A program made the translations under genes and the position numbers. Of a stretch of 64,000 nt of DNA, positions 23,081-34,045 are shown piece after piece. The notes beneath the pieces are model-generated. The model did no database searches. It had not been told where the DNA came from and was given only the letters and a program-made list of their open reading frames with translations. This stretch comes from Phorcus lineatus (taxonomy: Eukaryota > Mollusca > Gastropoda > Trochida > Trochidae), in contig OV121088.1 of assembly GCA_921293015.1 (NCBI GenBank), forward strand, positions 35,770,010-35,834,009. Direction: 5' to 3'. The first letter of the stretch is position 1. Every line of letters begins with the position of its first letter.

Positions 23081-23501
23081 GAGCTAAGTCTGTTGCTTTC
23101 TCGTACTCTATTGATTATTAAGGTAATTGATATGTCCAAGCCGGAGGTGTATTTCTATAAACGGCGTTTACGATGAATAATAAGGTAAACGGAGCCGCTT
23201 TTAACGAGGAACGTGCGAGTTTAACAACACCACCATTTAGTTGACTGCTAACACAGTTTTGGTCACCATGTTACGTTCTCTTTCATACGTATAGTTCTTT
23301 AAGTCTAAAAGTTGGGAGTACTCACAGATTTTGCAGCACAACTAAGTCTGCAAAAATATGTTATGGCTCACTGACAAAGCCTGACTTCATTTGGAGACCA
23401 GAACTGCACCTTTAGCAAGTTATCAATATCGTTTCAGTGGCAGGTGTAATTAATTACATCGCAACACTTCTTAATTGTGCTCTATGCACATGGAAAGATA
23501 A
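23080..23501 (+). promoter_or_regulatory. Conserved 5' flank of receptor gene 1
   Basis: CTATTGATTATTAAGGTAATTGATATGTCCAAGCCG (in parts, near 23108) and GAACTGCACC...GTCTCAG-like stretches correspond to about 33655-33950 before receptor gene 2 (TTATTGATTATCAGTGAAAA, TTGATATGTTCCAGCCG, AGAACTGCAGCATAACC). TATCGTTTCAG (ending near 23437) and CATCATCTCAG (ending near 33942) may be acceptors of a shared 5'UTR exon. The flank was duplicated with the gene; a promoter role is inference. Confidence 0.45.
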
Positions 23502-24470
23502 ATGATGGAAAACCTAACCTCAAGTACTACCGTCTCTGAGCAAAGCTGGTACGGATATCCGATACTCTGGGCCGTTTTAGTTTTGATCATATTTTCAATC
23601 GTTTCGGACATTCTTACGATTTTCATCATCACGAGAACCCGGACTCTGAAGTCCTACACGGGGGACTTATTGATAAGCCAAGTCTCCTCCTGTATCCCCC
23701 GCCAGCTCCTCTCCCTGATCCTCATATGCTCCTACCACAGGGTCGATGAAGATAAGACCCTTCAAGAAGCACGGTACAGACTCAGACTCTTCCTCACAGG
23801 CTTCCAAGGCATCACCTCTCACACCCTGGCCGCCATTTCTCTCAACCTCTACTTCGCTATCTGCCACAGCGTGCTGTACAGGGCCCGGATGTCGAGAGTC
23901 TACGTGTTGGTGTTTATCCCACTCTGCTGGATCATTAACCTCTCTGTCGGACTTTGCTCCATAGCTTCTCAAGACCCTCTGTTCGTGTCTTTATCAATTA
24001 ACCAAGCTCCTTCTTATGAGGGTTCTGCCTTTTGGGTCTGGTTGTTCATCGTTTTATTCATTTACATAATTCCTGCCGTCGTCACCGCATTCACCTTCAT
24101 CAGGATCTGGTCTCACTCCCGAAAGGTTCGTCCTCTGTCATGTATAAATGTTGAGTTCCGGGACAAGTATCTTCTCGCCAAGGTGACGGTGGGACTGGCC
24201 ATCTGCTACATCAGTCTCTGGTCCATGTTGCACCTCTTTCAGGCCTTAGAGAACAAGTACGAATCTGAGGACACCGGGAAGACGACTTTCAGGCAGCTCG
24301 CTGTTATCCCATATTTTCTTAATCTTCTTTACGATGCGTTCAAACTCGGCGTGTACCTACTCACATACAAACCTATTCGATTAACAGTCATCGAACTTTG
24401 TCGGAAGAAGAGAAGAGAGTTACGAAGGATTACAACTGTTGAAGTTCCCCAAAATCAGACACAAATGTAA
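23502..24470 (+). CDS. Seven-helix (GPCR-like) receptor 1, intronless, 322 aa
   Basis: The protein has an extracellular start with N-glycosylation site NLT (residues 4-6). Seven hydrophobic segments lie at about 20-43, 54-76, 95-121, 132-153, 175-201, 224-246 and 265-288, followed by a basic tail (RKKRRELRR). NLYFAICHS at 115-123 sits where class A receptors have DRY and resembles the DRYLAICH of odorant receptors. However, D is replaced by N, TM2 lacks the usual aspartate (LLISQVSSC), TM6 lacks CWxP, and TM7 has YDAFKLGVYLL instead of NPxxY. No clear TM3-loop 2 cysteine pair is visible. This fits a divergent lineage-specific, probably chemosensory, G-protein-coupled receptor. The ligand is unknown. 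A single-exon coding region with a tandem relative 10.5 kb away is typical of chemoreceptor families. Confidence 0.85.
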   Translation: MMENLTSSTTVSEQSWYGYPILWAVLVLIIFSIVSDILTIFIITRTRTLKSYTGDLLISQVSSCIPRQLLSLILICSYHRVDEDKTLQEARYRLRLFLTGFQGITSHTLAAISLNLYFAICHSVLYRARMSRVYVLVFIPLCWIINLSVGLCSIASQDPLFVSLSINQAPSYEGSAFWVWLFIVLFIYIIPAVVTAFTFIRIWSHSRKVRPLSCINVEFRDKYLLAKVTVGLAICYISLWSMLHLFQALENKYESEDTGKTTFRQLAVIPYFLNLLYDAFKLGVYLLTYKPIRLTVIELCRKKRRELRRITTVEVPQNQTQM

Positions 24471-24869
24471 GAGGCAAACGGTCATTTTAATGATTTGCTT
24501 TCGCATTGTTTTCCGTTGTGTGTATTGCAAAGTGTTGACATCATCTTATACTTCAAAACTTTTCATCCCAGGGTCATGGTGTGAAGCTTTCATTTGTTTT
24601 CACCATCAGGTTCTTGTATGATTTGTGTCGTGATTCCCCACAAATGTACAAAGACACTGAAAGAGCTACGTCTGAATGTTACCTCTTCTTTTGAACCTGG
24701 TAAGTTTATTTGTAGATAGACTCAGAGATTCATTACGCCAAGGTTGCGATAAAGCTTCATTAACTTAATAAGATTTTATCCATTTTGAGAGTAAAAGCTG
24801 GTTAAATTGTTTGATTTTGCTATTTTTGTATTTTTCAAACTTTCATATAGTTGTTCGATGCAAAGTTCG

Positions 24870-26520
24870 TTTCTATTTCATCAAGAAGAAATTGCACCAA
24901 GCAGCTACTCTGCAACATTTACAATTGCAGCAACATTTGCCGTTGTGAATAATTAAACAAATACATGTACATGTATTGATTTGCCGTTTCAGTATGTTTG
25001 GTTTTTCTTTACGTATCCTTAAATGAGTAATAAAATTACTGTTCGCTTTGTATCTGTCAATATCTTCAATATGTAAAATGAATAGAATAGGTGATAAGAA
25101 GGATCCTTGGAGAACTCCAGTCATAGAGTTAAATACTTCGGTCACCGTTTGTTAACTACATCGAACTGCAGATTCCACTTTTCCGAACATACGAAATAGT
25201 GTGTTTAATTGACCATGGCGGCCATTATTCAGAGGAACAAGAAGCTTGTGTCCTTCCACAGTATCGAAAACTTTCTTAAAGTGACAAAGTATTTTTTATC
25301 AAAACATTTCTGGATTAGTTAAGAGCCAAAATACCATTTGCCCTGCGTTCAGACCACTTCCAAAAACTTGCACATTTATCAATGGCTAAATGATGATATT
25401 TTCTTGTTTTCATAGAGTATCGAAAAACGGCCATATTTGTATTAATGTCGGAATTCTGCGCCACAAGTACATGAATATAAGTTAACCAAAACTACCAAAC
25501 CATATTGTCTTTGTGTCTGCTGTAAATTAGGTTCCAAAATTACGTTTGAGCCATTGGGGAGTGCCAATGTTCTGTTTGCGAAAAAAAATCACGACTTTTA
25601 CATGTTTATAGTCATTATCCTGAACTGAGAAGCAGGGTACCTTTCAGAAACTTCTTGATAAAATAACATCATTTATTAAATTCGATATATTTGACTCAAA
25701 TAACATACTCTGTGCCCTTTTGAAATCGGCAAATATACTGTAAAACCTGCCACATTTCTTTCTTATATATCTATGTATATTAGAATATAAAGTGTGCTAT
25801 ATAATGTTCTATAAATCCTGTATGTGACTCTGATTACACTTTTTTTTAGTCGAAATCCACATTTTAATTCGTGACTCTGCAATATACATAAATACTTTAC
25901 TTAGAATATCGAGAAAAGAAATACCCCTATACATGTAGTTATTTGGGTCATACTTTCATTCTTAACAGAGTTACGATAAAACCCATGCTTCACGGCCCTG
26001 GATAAAATTTCAGTGTTCCAGATTTAAGTGAAGAAACCTTTATTAAATGGCAATAATATTGAACATGAATCTTTAAGAGCGTCCACTGGAATGCTATCAA
26101 CTCCAGAGGTTTTGCCTTTTATAAGATGTTTGGTAGAATTGATATTTTCTTACAATTTCTACACTGATCACAATTAACAACATCATGTCTTTCTAGATAT
26201 TCTATAACATCTTTGTCAAATTGTGAGTTAACGTTCGGTATATGGTTTCAACAATCAAACCATGTTTAGGCTGTTATGTTTGCGGGATCGAAGTGAGTCA
26301 GCATGTTGTTCGATTGTTTTCCAGAATTCTGTACACGTTACTTTTAGCTGCATTCGCACTTTCCATTGCTTAATACTTTTCATAGGCTGCTTTCTGAAAG
26401 TTTGCGTAATTTCTCAAAGCATGTTTTCGTTTCTAGATATAGTGTGCAGTTCGAGTGTCATATGTATTTTTAAATGTACTTAGGAGAATGTATTTTGTAC
26501 GTTATAATGTCTCACATTTT
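24870..26520 (-). mobile_element. Decayed LINE reverse transcriptase, interrupted by a MITE
   Basis: Reading the reverse strand from 26.5 kb down, fragments appear in LINE order. These are FDKDVIEYLERHDVVNC, KGKTSGVDSIPVDALKDS and a KHGF...SILSKVF block, then RYIRKKCGRFYSIFADF. Next come KKVFDTVEGHKLL and finally TGVLQGSFLSPILFIL (24.9-25.15 kb). These are the fingers and palm motifs of a non-LTR reverse transcriptase. Frames are broken throughout, and a 430-bp MITE (25281-25711) splits the FADFKKVFDTV motif exactly. The catalytic YADD/FADD part and the 3' end are missing. Confidence 0.75.
25281..25711 (-). mobile_element. MITE (TTAA-type family) inserted in the LINE
   Basis: On the reverse strand it starts AAAAGGGCACAGAGTATG and ends ACAAAGT...GTCACTTT. 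Inside is CAAAATTACGTTTGAGCCAT near 25536, equivalent to the family core around the ACCGGACA motif. LINE coding sequence resumes on both sides (GCCGATTTC before it, AAGAAAGTTTTCGATACTGT after it on the - strand). Confidence 0.7.
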
Positions 26521-27046
26521 ATGTCAAACCATTTTTTCTCCTTTTGATTTCTGTTGCTATGCGCCGTGTTTTGATAGGTGTATTGGAGAGGGCAAAGCAA
26601 TGGTTGATAACTTCTAGAAAGCATGTAAAAGTTGAATTTATATTGCGGTATAAACGACAAATTTTGTTATTTGTCAAGAGCATGTTTCATAATATCGGGG
26701 AACCTACCAGTGTATTCACGGGTGTATGTGCTGTGCGCGAGACTGTGTATATACATAGTTTACGTACATCTGGCTGGTCACGTGACGTTATCAAAGGGGC
26801 AGTTTTATTTTTTGTAAATAGTATTTTGAAAATAAAGTTTTGTAGATATCAGTTGACACCTGTGACGATGTTCGAGCGTGCCTCCCTTTGCATGCCTCTA
26901 ATCTAATTTATTTTTATGAAATATCATTATATATTGTATATTTTGAAAGTACATGTTATCTTCTTTCAATTCATGTATCCATTTTCATCATTCATGTTAT
27001 GTTATGTAGATATCATAGTCTATCTACACGTACATGTAACTATCTA
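26521..27046. other. Intergenic, no gene seen
   Basis: The short + strand open frames at 26544-26906 have no recognisable motif. I do not regard them as genes. Confidence 0.4.
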
Positions 27047-28595
27047 AACTGAATACCAAAAGAAACTTTGCACATTTAAAAACAAAGTTGTTACAAATTA
27101 GTTGGACAGGTTAAAAAACAAATAGGTATGAACACATCGCCCAAACGCAAGCTTCTTTGACCTCCAATTTCTACCGGCAATATGCCCGTGTTTCTTTGAA
27201 AACGCGAAAATGTCAAAATCACGTGACGTCGTTACTGGGAGAAATGCACGTGCCACAAGAGTATAAAAACTGCACAGTAGCAATCTCAAACAACCACAAT
27301 GGAAAAAGAACACTGAAAAATGCCACGACTTACAGAAGGACAGCGTCAGCGAGCACTGGGAATGCTTGATATGGGGGCCACGCACGTTCACGTTGCAAGA
27401 ACCTTTGGCTGTTCCCGCGTTACAGTTGGAAATTTGGTACAGCGGTTCAGACAGACTGGACGTACATCGGACAGGCCCAGAACCGGACGACCACGGGTCA
27501 CCACGCCACGGGAAGACCGTTATCTCCGAACGCTGCACCTGCGAAACCGCTTCCTGACGGTGACGTCATCAGCACGGAATGCTTTGGGTCGTCGGGTGAG
27601 CCCACAGACAGTGTCCAAAGACTACAAACAGGAGGTATCCGGGCCTTCCGACCGTTCAGAGGACAGTTATTGACTCCTGAAAATCGACGCAGATGACTAC
27701 GATGGGCAAATACAGTGCGAAGGTGGCAACGTCGGCAGTGGCAACGCGTTGTGTTTTCCGACGAAAGTCGGTTCTGTTTGTTTCGAGTTGACGGCAGACA
27801 GCGTGTTTACCGTCGCAGAGGTGAAAGGACTGCTGCTTGCTGCGTTAGAGAAGTCGTTCCCTACGGTGGTGGTAGCGTTATGGTGTGGGGAGGCATTTGT
27901 GGGAACCAGAAGACGCCACTCATCGTCATTAATGGGAATCTCAACGCGCAACGTTACAGAGATGAAATCCTTCGTCCAGTGGTGCTGCCCTACCTCCAAC
28001 AACAGCCCCAGGGTGTTCTGTTCCAACACGACAACGCCAGGCCCCACACAGCTCGTATCGTACATGACTTTTTGGCCGCCAACAACGTCAATGTCTTGCC
28101 GTGGCCAGCGTGTTCTCCAGACTTATCACCCATTGAACACCTCTGGGACCGCTTGAACAGGCAAGTTCGAGCCCGACAACACGTTCCCGCCAACAGACAA
28201 GAATTGATTCATGCTCTGCAAGAAGAATGGAACCACCTGCCACCTGATCCCATCCGACGTTTGACGTCTTCAGTACGACGTCGAATCATGGCCTGTATTG
28301 CTGCACAGGGTGGTCACATTCGATATTACATTTTAAAATGACATTTTTAGTGATTTTGAACACTCTCCTGATGTTAATGAACTGCATTGAAACTCTGAAC
28401 AATGGGATTTTCGACCCCCACCACCTTTGTTTGTATGGTGTAATTCCATTTACCGCACAGCGTTCATTTGAAGTTTTCCAATCCACTGTTGACATGTTGA
28501 TGCATTAAATATACTCTACATCAAAGCGTTGTTATTTTCAGTTTTTTAATTACAATCATGTCAATCTGATGCAAAGTTTCTTTTGGTATTCAGTT
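27047..28595 (+). mobile_element. Nearly intact Tc1-like transposon, 1549 bp
   Basis: The left end AACTGAATACCAAAAGAAAC TTTGCA (27047-27072) and right end TGCAAAGTTTCTTTTGGTAT TCAGTT (28570-28595) are perfect 26-bp inverted repeats. TA flanks both ends (27045-27046, 28596-28597), the standard Tc1/mariner target duplication. A single transposase gene fills the middle. The ends are intact; the gene carries one frameshift and one stop. Confidence 0.93.
27320..28341 (+). pseudogene. Tc1-type transposase (DD34E), one frameshift and one stop
   Basis: The start MPRLTEGQRQRALGMLDMGA opens a paired HTH (to about residue 110, with RTGRPR GRPR-like hook). The frame shifts near 27620, and an in-frame TGA follows at about 27691. 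From about 27715 to 28341 the frame is open with VVFSDESRF (first D), QHDNARPHTA (second D) and SPDLSPIEHLW (E), exactly 34 residues between second D and E. It closes with ...HIRYYILK. If whole it would cut and paste the element, but the present copy cannot make a full protein without repair. Of the three Tc1 copies here it is the youngest looking. Confidence 0.92.
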
Positions 28596-29255
28596 TATAT
28601 AAGCGAGTATGTAAAGTTTACCTCATCATTTTCAAAGCAAAGCTCCGGACCAGTGCGACCTTTTAAATCCCCAATTATAGTGAATGACGCTTTAGGAAAG
28701 TCTACATTGTACATAACTTTGGGTAAAACATGGCCTCGACAACTCTCCTAGCTCTCCGAGTCTGTCCGGGGTTGCGATATTCTAGGGAAGTCTAGGGAGT
28801 TTTTTTGGGTTTTTTTAATGATCGTTTTTCTACGAAAACGCTTGAAAAATGTATAGATTTATCTGTCCTTCAGAATACTTCATACAGTCATAACTCAATC
28901 TGTTCTTATACAATGTAGCTGATTCGGTCTTAAATGGATATTGATAAATAATAGAAAAAATAATGTCCCGACTGAGGAGCCATTTATCGAAACAAGTACC
29001 GGTCGTAGACAATATTTGAAATGTGGCAATATACAAAGCATATGCATTGTGATAAGCAAAACTCAGGTGACCACACAGGTCGAACATCAATGGGCTCGCT
29101 TCATCAACGGATTGGTAGCCCGAGTTCTGTCAGCTAATCTAAAGTTTAAATGCTAATTCTATATTTTACACCGAGGTTTTATTACTCGCCCGTGTAAGAT
29201 ATTGCAGTGTAATATTTATACGGCGATATTAAACTAGTGTAATACCGCTGCACGT
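28596..29255. other. Intergenic, no gene seen
   Basis: No supported gene or repeat between the Tc1 element and the foldback MITE. Confidence 0.4.
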
Positions 29256-29338
29256 CATTCTCTCCCAACAGAGGTAGCTCCGTCATAAATTCCTATACTA
29301 CGAATTTATGACGGAGCTACCTCTGTTGGGAGAGAATG
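29256..29338. mobile_element. 83-bp foldback Mutator-like MITE with 9-bp target duplication
   Basis: The two inverted ends (CATTCTCTCCCAACAGAGGT AGCTCCGTCATAAATTC and its complement) are joined by about 9 bp, forming a nearly perfect palindrome. Direct repeats GCTGCACGT flank it at 29247-29255 and 29339-29347. The ends match the 469-bp MITE at 11238-11706, so this is the bare-ends version of that family. Confidence 0.93.
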
Positions 29339-29523
29339 GCTGCACGTATGACATCATTATATTGTGTGGTTCTAAAGTCACAATGTTGGCACCGCTGTCA
29401 CAATGGCGGCCAAGTCGCAGAAATGTTTCATTCTGTACACTTTCGGCAATCATGCTTGATTACTGAGGTCAATAATCAGAATACTAAACTTCCTTCAATT
29501 TAATACTATTTTACACATTTTAC

Positions 29524-29998
29524 AAGAGCCACTCCGTGATTTTCATAACATATTATTTCCCTTTGATACGAACCTAACTGTCATATGTGGTGATATAAAA
29601 TCAAAACATCTTAATTTTTTATGTCCAAAAGACATATATATGACAAATATTGGTTTTCCATGAAAATATAAAGACATCCTTATATATGCACAGAGGTGTG
29701 AATATCACGTCCAATATACATGGATACTAGTTATATAACCTAACAAACACTATCAACTCCTAACTGCCCAACTGGCTAGTTTAGATAAGTCTCCAAAATT
29801 ACGTTTGACTGTTTGACGCGCGCCACTGTCCGGTTTTCGATCATAATTGCGACGTTCTACCTTCATATTGTCACTGTAAAAAAACCAATAAGCTTTAAAA
29901 TGTGTCTTTTTGGTAACAGTCGATACTTCGCGATAAATTGACACCATTTATTAAGTTTGGCATATATGACTCCAACAACTCACGGAGTGGCTCTTTAA
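29524..29998 (-). mobile_element. MITE (TTAA-type family), ~475 bp
   Basis: The ends AAGAGCCACTCCGTG (29524) and CACGGAGTGGCTCTTTAA (29981-29998) are inverted repeats. A second copy with the same ends and the same interior lies in opposite orientation at 40472-40918. Shared interior on the reverse strand includes GACAATATGAAGGTAGAACG, TCGCAATTATGATCGAAAAC, CGGACAGTGGCGCGCGTCAA and GAAACGTAATTTTGGAGA. No coding capacity. Confidence 0.9.
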
Positions 29999-31250
29999 AC
30001 TCGTTAATGATTTGGCATCAAACTCGCTTTCGTTCATGTTATACTGTATCGTTAACTCCTTTAATAAATCTGATATTAAATGGAAGGTCGTTTAGTATCC
30101 TTTATTTATTGGAGGAGTAACAGCTTTAATTCTGTTTGTCAAATCATTGCAGATGCTCACTTATCTCTAGCGAATTGCACTAACAATTACAATAAATTCA
30201 ACATCACATTCTCTCTGTGTTTAAATTTAAACTTTAAGGGTGTAGGACCAATACACCCATTTCATTTACTACATGGATTTGTTCTCAAAAAGTCAACATT
30301 GATACATTATAATAGGACTAACTAAAAATAAATGGAACGTGTACTTATTATTGAAATGAAATTGTAATTTGCTTTTACTTGGTTATACTAATTTTAATTA
30401 CATCCTGTTGTCGCTTAAAGTGTACTGAGTAGTATAGTACTTTGTGACATCACCGTTTAGAATGACCAGCAGCTGGAAACTTGAGCTGAGTTCCTGGTTA
30501 ATTTGCAAACGGAGAAAGAGTGGGGTGTTTTCCTCCAACGCTATCATTAAAATCAGACACATGGATTGATAGTTAGTGCTACATGTACGCAGACCTATAT
30601 AAAAAATCCACTTAGATATATTTGTAATATCACACATAAACATAGACAAAAATAAAGAATTCGACGACTGTACCGTAAAAACGGAACTATCTATAACTGA
30701 AGGGCTTGTTGAATTATCCGGTTTCGATAATAAAACCATGACAACCACAATGCAGTTTGGTGAGATCTTGCCTCGGTTGTCTCTTATTTTAAGTCTCTCA
30801 GGAGAAATCAGTTGATAATTTTGCTTGAAAAAACTCATTGAAACCAGATCGAAACTTGTCGTTCGTTCGTTTCAGAAGTGTGATGAGATTGGTCCTTTAA
30901 CAGTATGTAACAGTAACTTCAAGTCACGTTTTGATACCTTCTTATCACTCTACATTTAAATGGAGGTAACTAAGTCTGAATACGGTTTTTGTAATTGTTA
31001 CATTGTATTAAGAACAACCTGACGCTCGTGATCCGTGAGATCTGATTTTAAGAAGGCTGATTCTACCTTGTTCGTTCATAATGAGTTCCTAACTCCTAGA
31101 TATGATAATTAAACGCAATTAACATATGTGAAATCGGACCAGCGTGTACCACAGAATAATCATTATTTCTTCATAAACCTTATTAACTCATGTTGACGAA
31201 GACTTAGATCAATAAACGCTCTCACAAACAAGCGATATTTACCCCCACCT
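29999..31250. other. AT-rich intergenic DNA, no gene seen
   Basis: Open frames up to 146 codons (30398-30838, - strand) show no motif, codon pattern or splice context that I can support as a gene. Confidence 0.45.
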
Positions 31251-31258
31251 TGTCTTGA

Positions 31259-31554
31259 AGGGGCAGTAGCACGTGTTTTGAAATATTCAAATATTAAAAT
31301 ATTCCAAAGAAAATATCACTTCATGCCAAATGTGTAATCTCCTGATGGTAGAATTTTTTTTCACATCCAAAAATAGGTAGTTGTAGTATAAAGCAATACC
31401 AGGTTTTTGCGTGAGCACAATTTAATCATTGGATACGTTTGTTCAAAAACTGCATCTTGGATATATATAAAACATTGTCTTGCAATGGAAACATTTATTT
31501 CTGTTGTCCTGAGATCACTTTATTTATCCACATGAACGCACTACTGTCACTTTA
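31259..31554. mobile_element. MITE, ~296 bp
   Basis: The left end AAGGGGCAGTAGCACG and right end (CGCA)CTACTGTCACTTTAAG are imperfect inverted repeats. A related copy starts at 15698 (AAAGGGACAGTAACACG). No coding capacity. Confidence 0.6.
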
Positions 31555-32754
31555 AGAAATTTAGTTGTTTCTGTTACGTTGATGTTTTCTCGCTCATTGC
31601 ATCATTGTAACTGAAACTAAAATATATAAAGTGATTAGTCGCTTAGATGTTTTCTCATGATTCCACAATTACTATCAATCATTGGCTTATTTTATCATTT
31701 TGTAGTTTTATTCATATGTTTATAAGACACATTGTTGTGTCAAGGAGACGTTAATGAAAGCAGAAATGAGGTTATATTTAGGGTAGAGGGTAGAATTATT
31801 TATTAATCAAATTTATTAAAAGTGCAGTTCAAACTATAAGAAAGGCATACGAAAGGAGACAGCGGAAGATATGAGTGATCAGACGGTTGTAGTTAACTAA
31901 ATATATCATGAATGCACACAATAAGACTGCATTAGGGAGGAAGTTATGAAATTTACATACCACAAACAAGTTTGAAGTGTTAAGTGTATTTGTATGCAAT
32001 TTTGTTACAGATAAAGTACGCTGAATATCTTTCATAACATCCTATTTTGCTCACTGTACGTATCGAAGTACCATATTTACTTACTAAAGTTAGAATAGAC
32101 TCACGTAATTTTATATTCAGCCCAAAACACGACATTCATTTTCCGTCTTTAATAATTGAGCAAATGCCTAAGATAATGTTCAGAATCCTAACAATCTAAG
32201 TCACGGACACTTTACATTTACTACATATCTATTCAACACTACATAGCCATTAGTTTTCCTTTTCTTTTTCCACTTAAAAAAAGTAACGTTTGACTAATTG
32301 GCTCGCGTCACTCGGAGTACACTGTCAAACTGTCTGTCACAAATCACGACTTGAACAATTATATTTCAAATATACTGGAGCAAAAATGATTGTAGTTGTA
32401 TAATATAATATAGTATGAATAGAGAATACTAAACGACATCCCGTTTATGAAACATTTTTATGAAACGAGTGAATGGTTTGGTATTTAACGAGCGAAAGCG
32501 ATTAAAATCGCCGAGATTACCATTGTTGTCGCGCCGCTTATAATTACATGTGACGTCATGATTAAAGATTGTAACGTCATGTGACGTAAATAAGCACGCG
32601 ATGTTATGACACGATATAATGAACATATAATTGATTTTGCACAATAATATTAACGATCCCAACTCAGGTATTCTTATCTTGTAAGTTATAAAAATATGTA
32701 AATAATCAGACTATAAAGTTTAGTCAGGACCGGACAGGCAATGCAACGTTATAT
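31555..32754. other. AT-rich intergenic DNA, no gene seen
   Basis: No gene or repeat supported. Confidence 0.45.
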
Positions 32755-33078
32755 TAATGGCACTAGTGCACGCTTTTACGGTTTAAATTGGCTAGTTTAA
32801 GGTTTAAGAGTACTTATGCATTCACTTAAGCTTTCTATTGATGCAATGAAATGCTTAAAAGAATTTACAATTGACCTGCAATCAACAATGAAAAGATTTA
32901 CACAGCCGCTGTCGGCTTGGACATATAAAAAATCTATGGTTAGCTGTGCACAAAACGGATAAATTATAGACTTACGAGGTAGATTACTTGAGTGAGGATC
33001 TTGAATAATATCGAGAGATATGCAGTATCTGTGCATTCGTTGTGTTTACGAAATATTAGTGTGCACTAGTGCGTTTAA
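32755..33078. mobile_element. MITE with GCACTAGTGC ends, second copy
   Basis: It runs from GGCACTAGTGCACGCTTTTA at the left to GTGCACTAGTGCGTTTAAA at the right and is the inverted, shorter counterpart of 16184-16662. Shared pieces include TTTACGGTTTAAATTGGCTA, GCCGCTGTCGGCTTGGACAT, AATATCGAGAGATAT and GTGCATTCGTTGTGTTTACG. Confidence 0.8.
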
Positions 33079-34045
33079 ATAAACGTAGATATAATTCGAA
33101 AGATGGGTTAATCACTCTCTACATTTAGGTGACCCTCCCAAACCTCTTGTAAATTTTGATGACCCTCCCCTGGTTTTCATATTTGCACAAGTATTTTTCA
33201 TGACAGAAGCGTAGGTTCATGATAGTAAAAAATTGAAATTGCCCGCTCTGTGACTCACCAACAATTATAGCTGATCAATTTCATTATCTGATTCGATGTT
33301 CAGCTTTTGCTAATATAAGAAAAACTTACATACCTGATTCTTTTTGTGTTTTCTCGAACATTCATAAAATGAAAATGCAGTTGTGTTCCTAAAGACTCTC
33401 AGTGTTAAAAAATTTGTCCAGTGTCCGAATTTATTGCAATTACAAACATGTCTATATATCGTTTTCACAAACGTCATGATGAAAAATGTTCAACAATATG
33501 ATTTTAAAGAGATAACTCTTAGAAATTTATAAACATGAAGTTGACTTTTCTCACTCGGAAAATCAAAATTTTTATGGGAGTTTTTGATTATAAAGTTCAT
33601 TGTGGAGAGACGCATTTGAGAAACTCCAACAGACTGATTTTTCGTTTCTCGAGCTTTATTGATTATCAGTGAAAATTGATATGTTCCAGCCGCCTCGTGG
33701 TCCTTATACGGCACTAATTGTGCCCACAGGGTAATTAAATGATATGTCAAATGAGGATAGTCTTTCCCTCGTGTGGTTTATGTCACATCCCCATATAACC
33801 GAACCCTGAAAGAATTGGAGTTCTAAGACTGCCGGTAACATCTAAGCCAATTAGGCAAGAATTCTTTAGAGGCTGACTGACAATGAGAGAATTCTATTGG
33901 GAGCAGAACTGCAGCATAACCATATTGTCAACATCATCTCAGAAATGAACTTAATGAAAGCTGGGAATACTTACACCGCTAGACTTTTCAACTGAACATA
34001 GGAATTTACGGAACCTTTCGGTGTGCTCTGTTTAAGGAAATAGAT

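Noticed and set aside
23667-23972. 101-codon - strand frame inside receptor 1
   Set aside because: It is a shadow of the receptor coding region; the + strand frame has seven helices and a duplicated partner.
30398-30838. 146-codon - strand frame
   Set aside because: No motif, no supporting splice sites or neighbouring exons; AT-rich chance frame.
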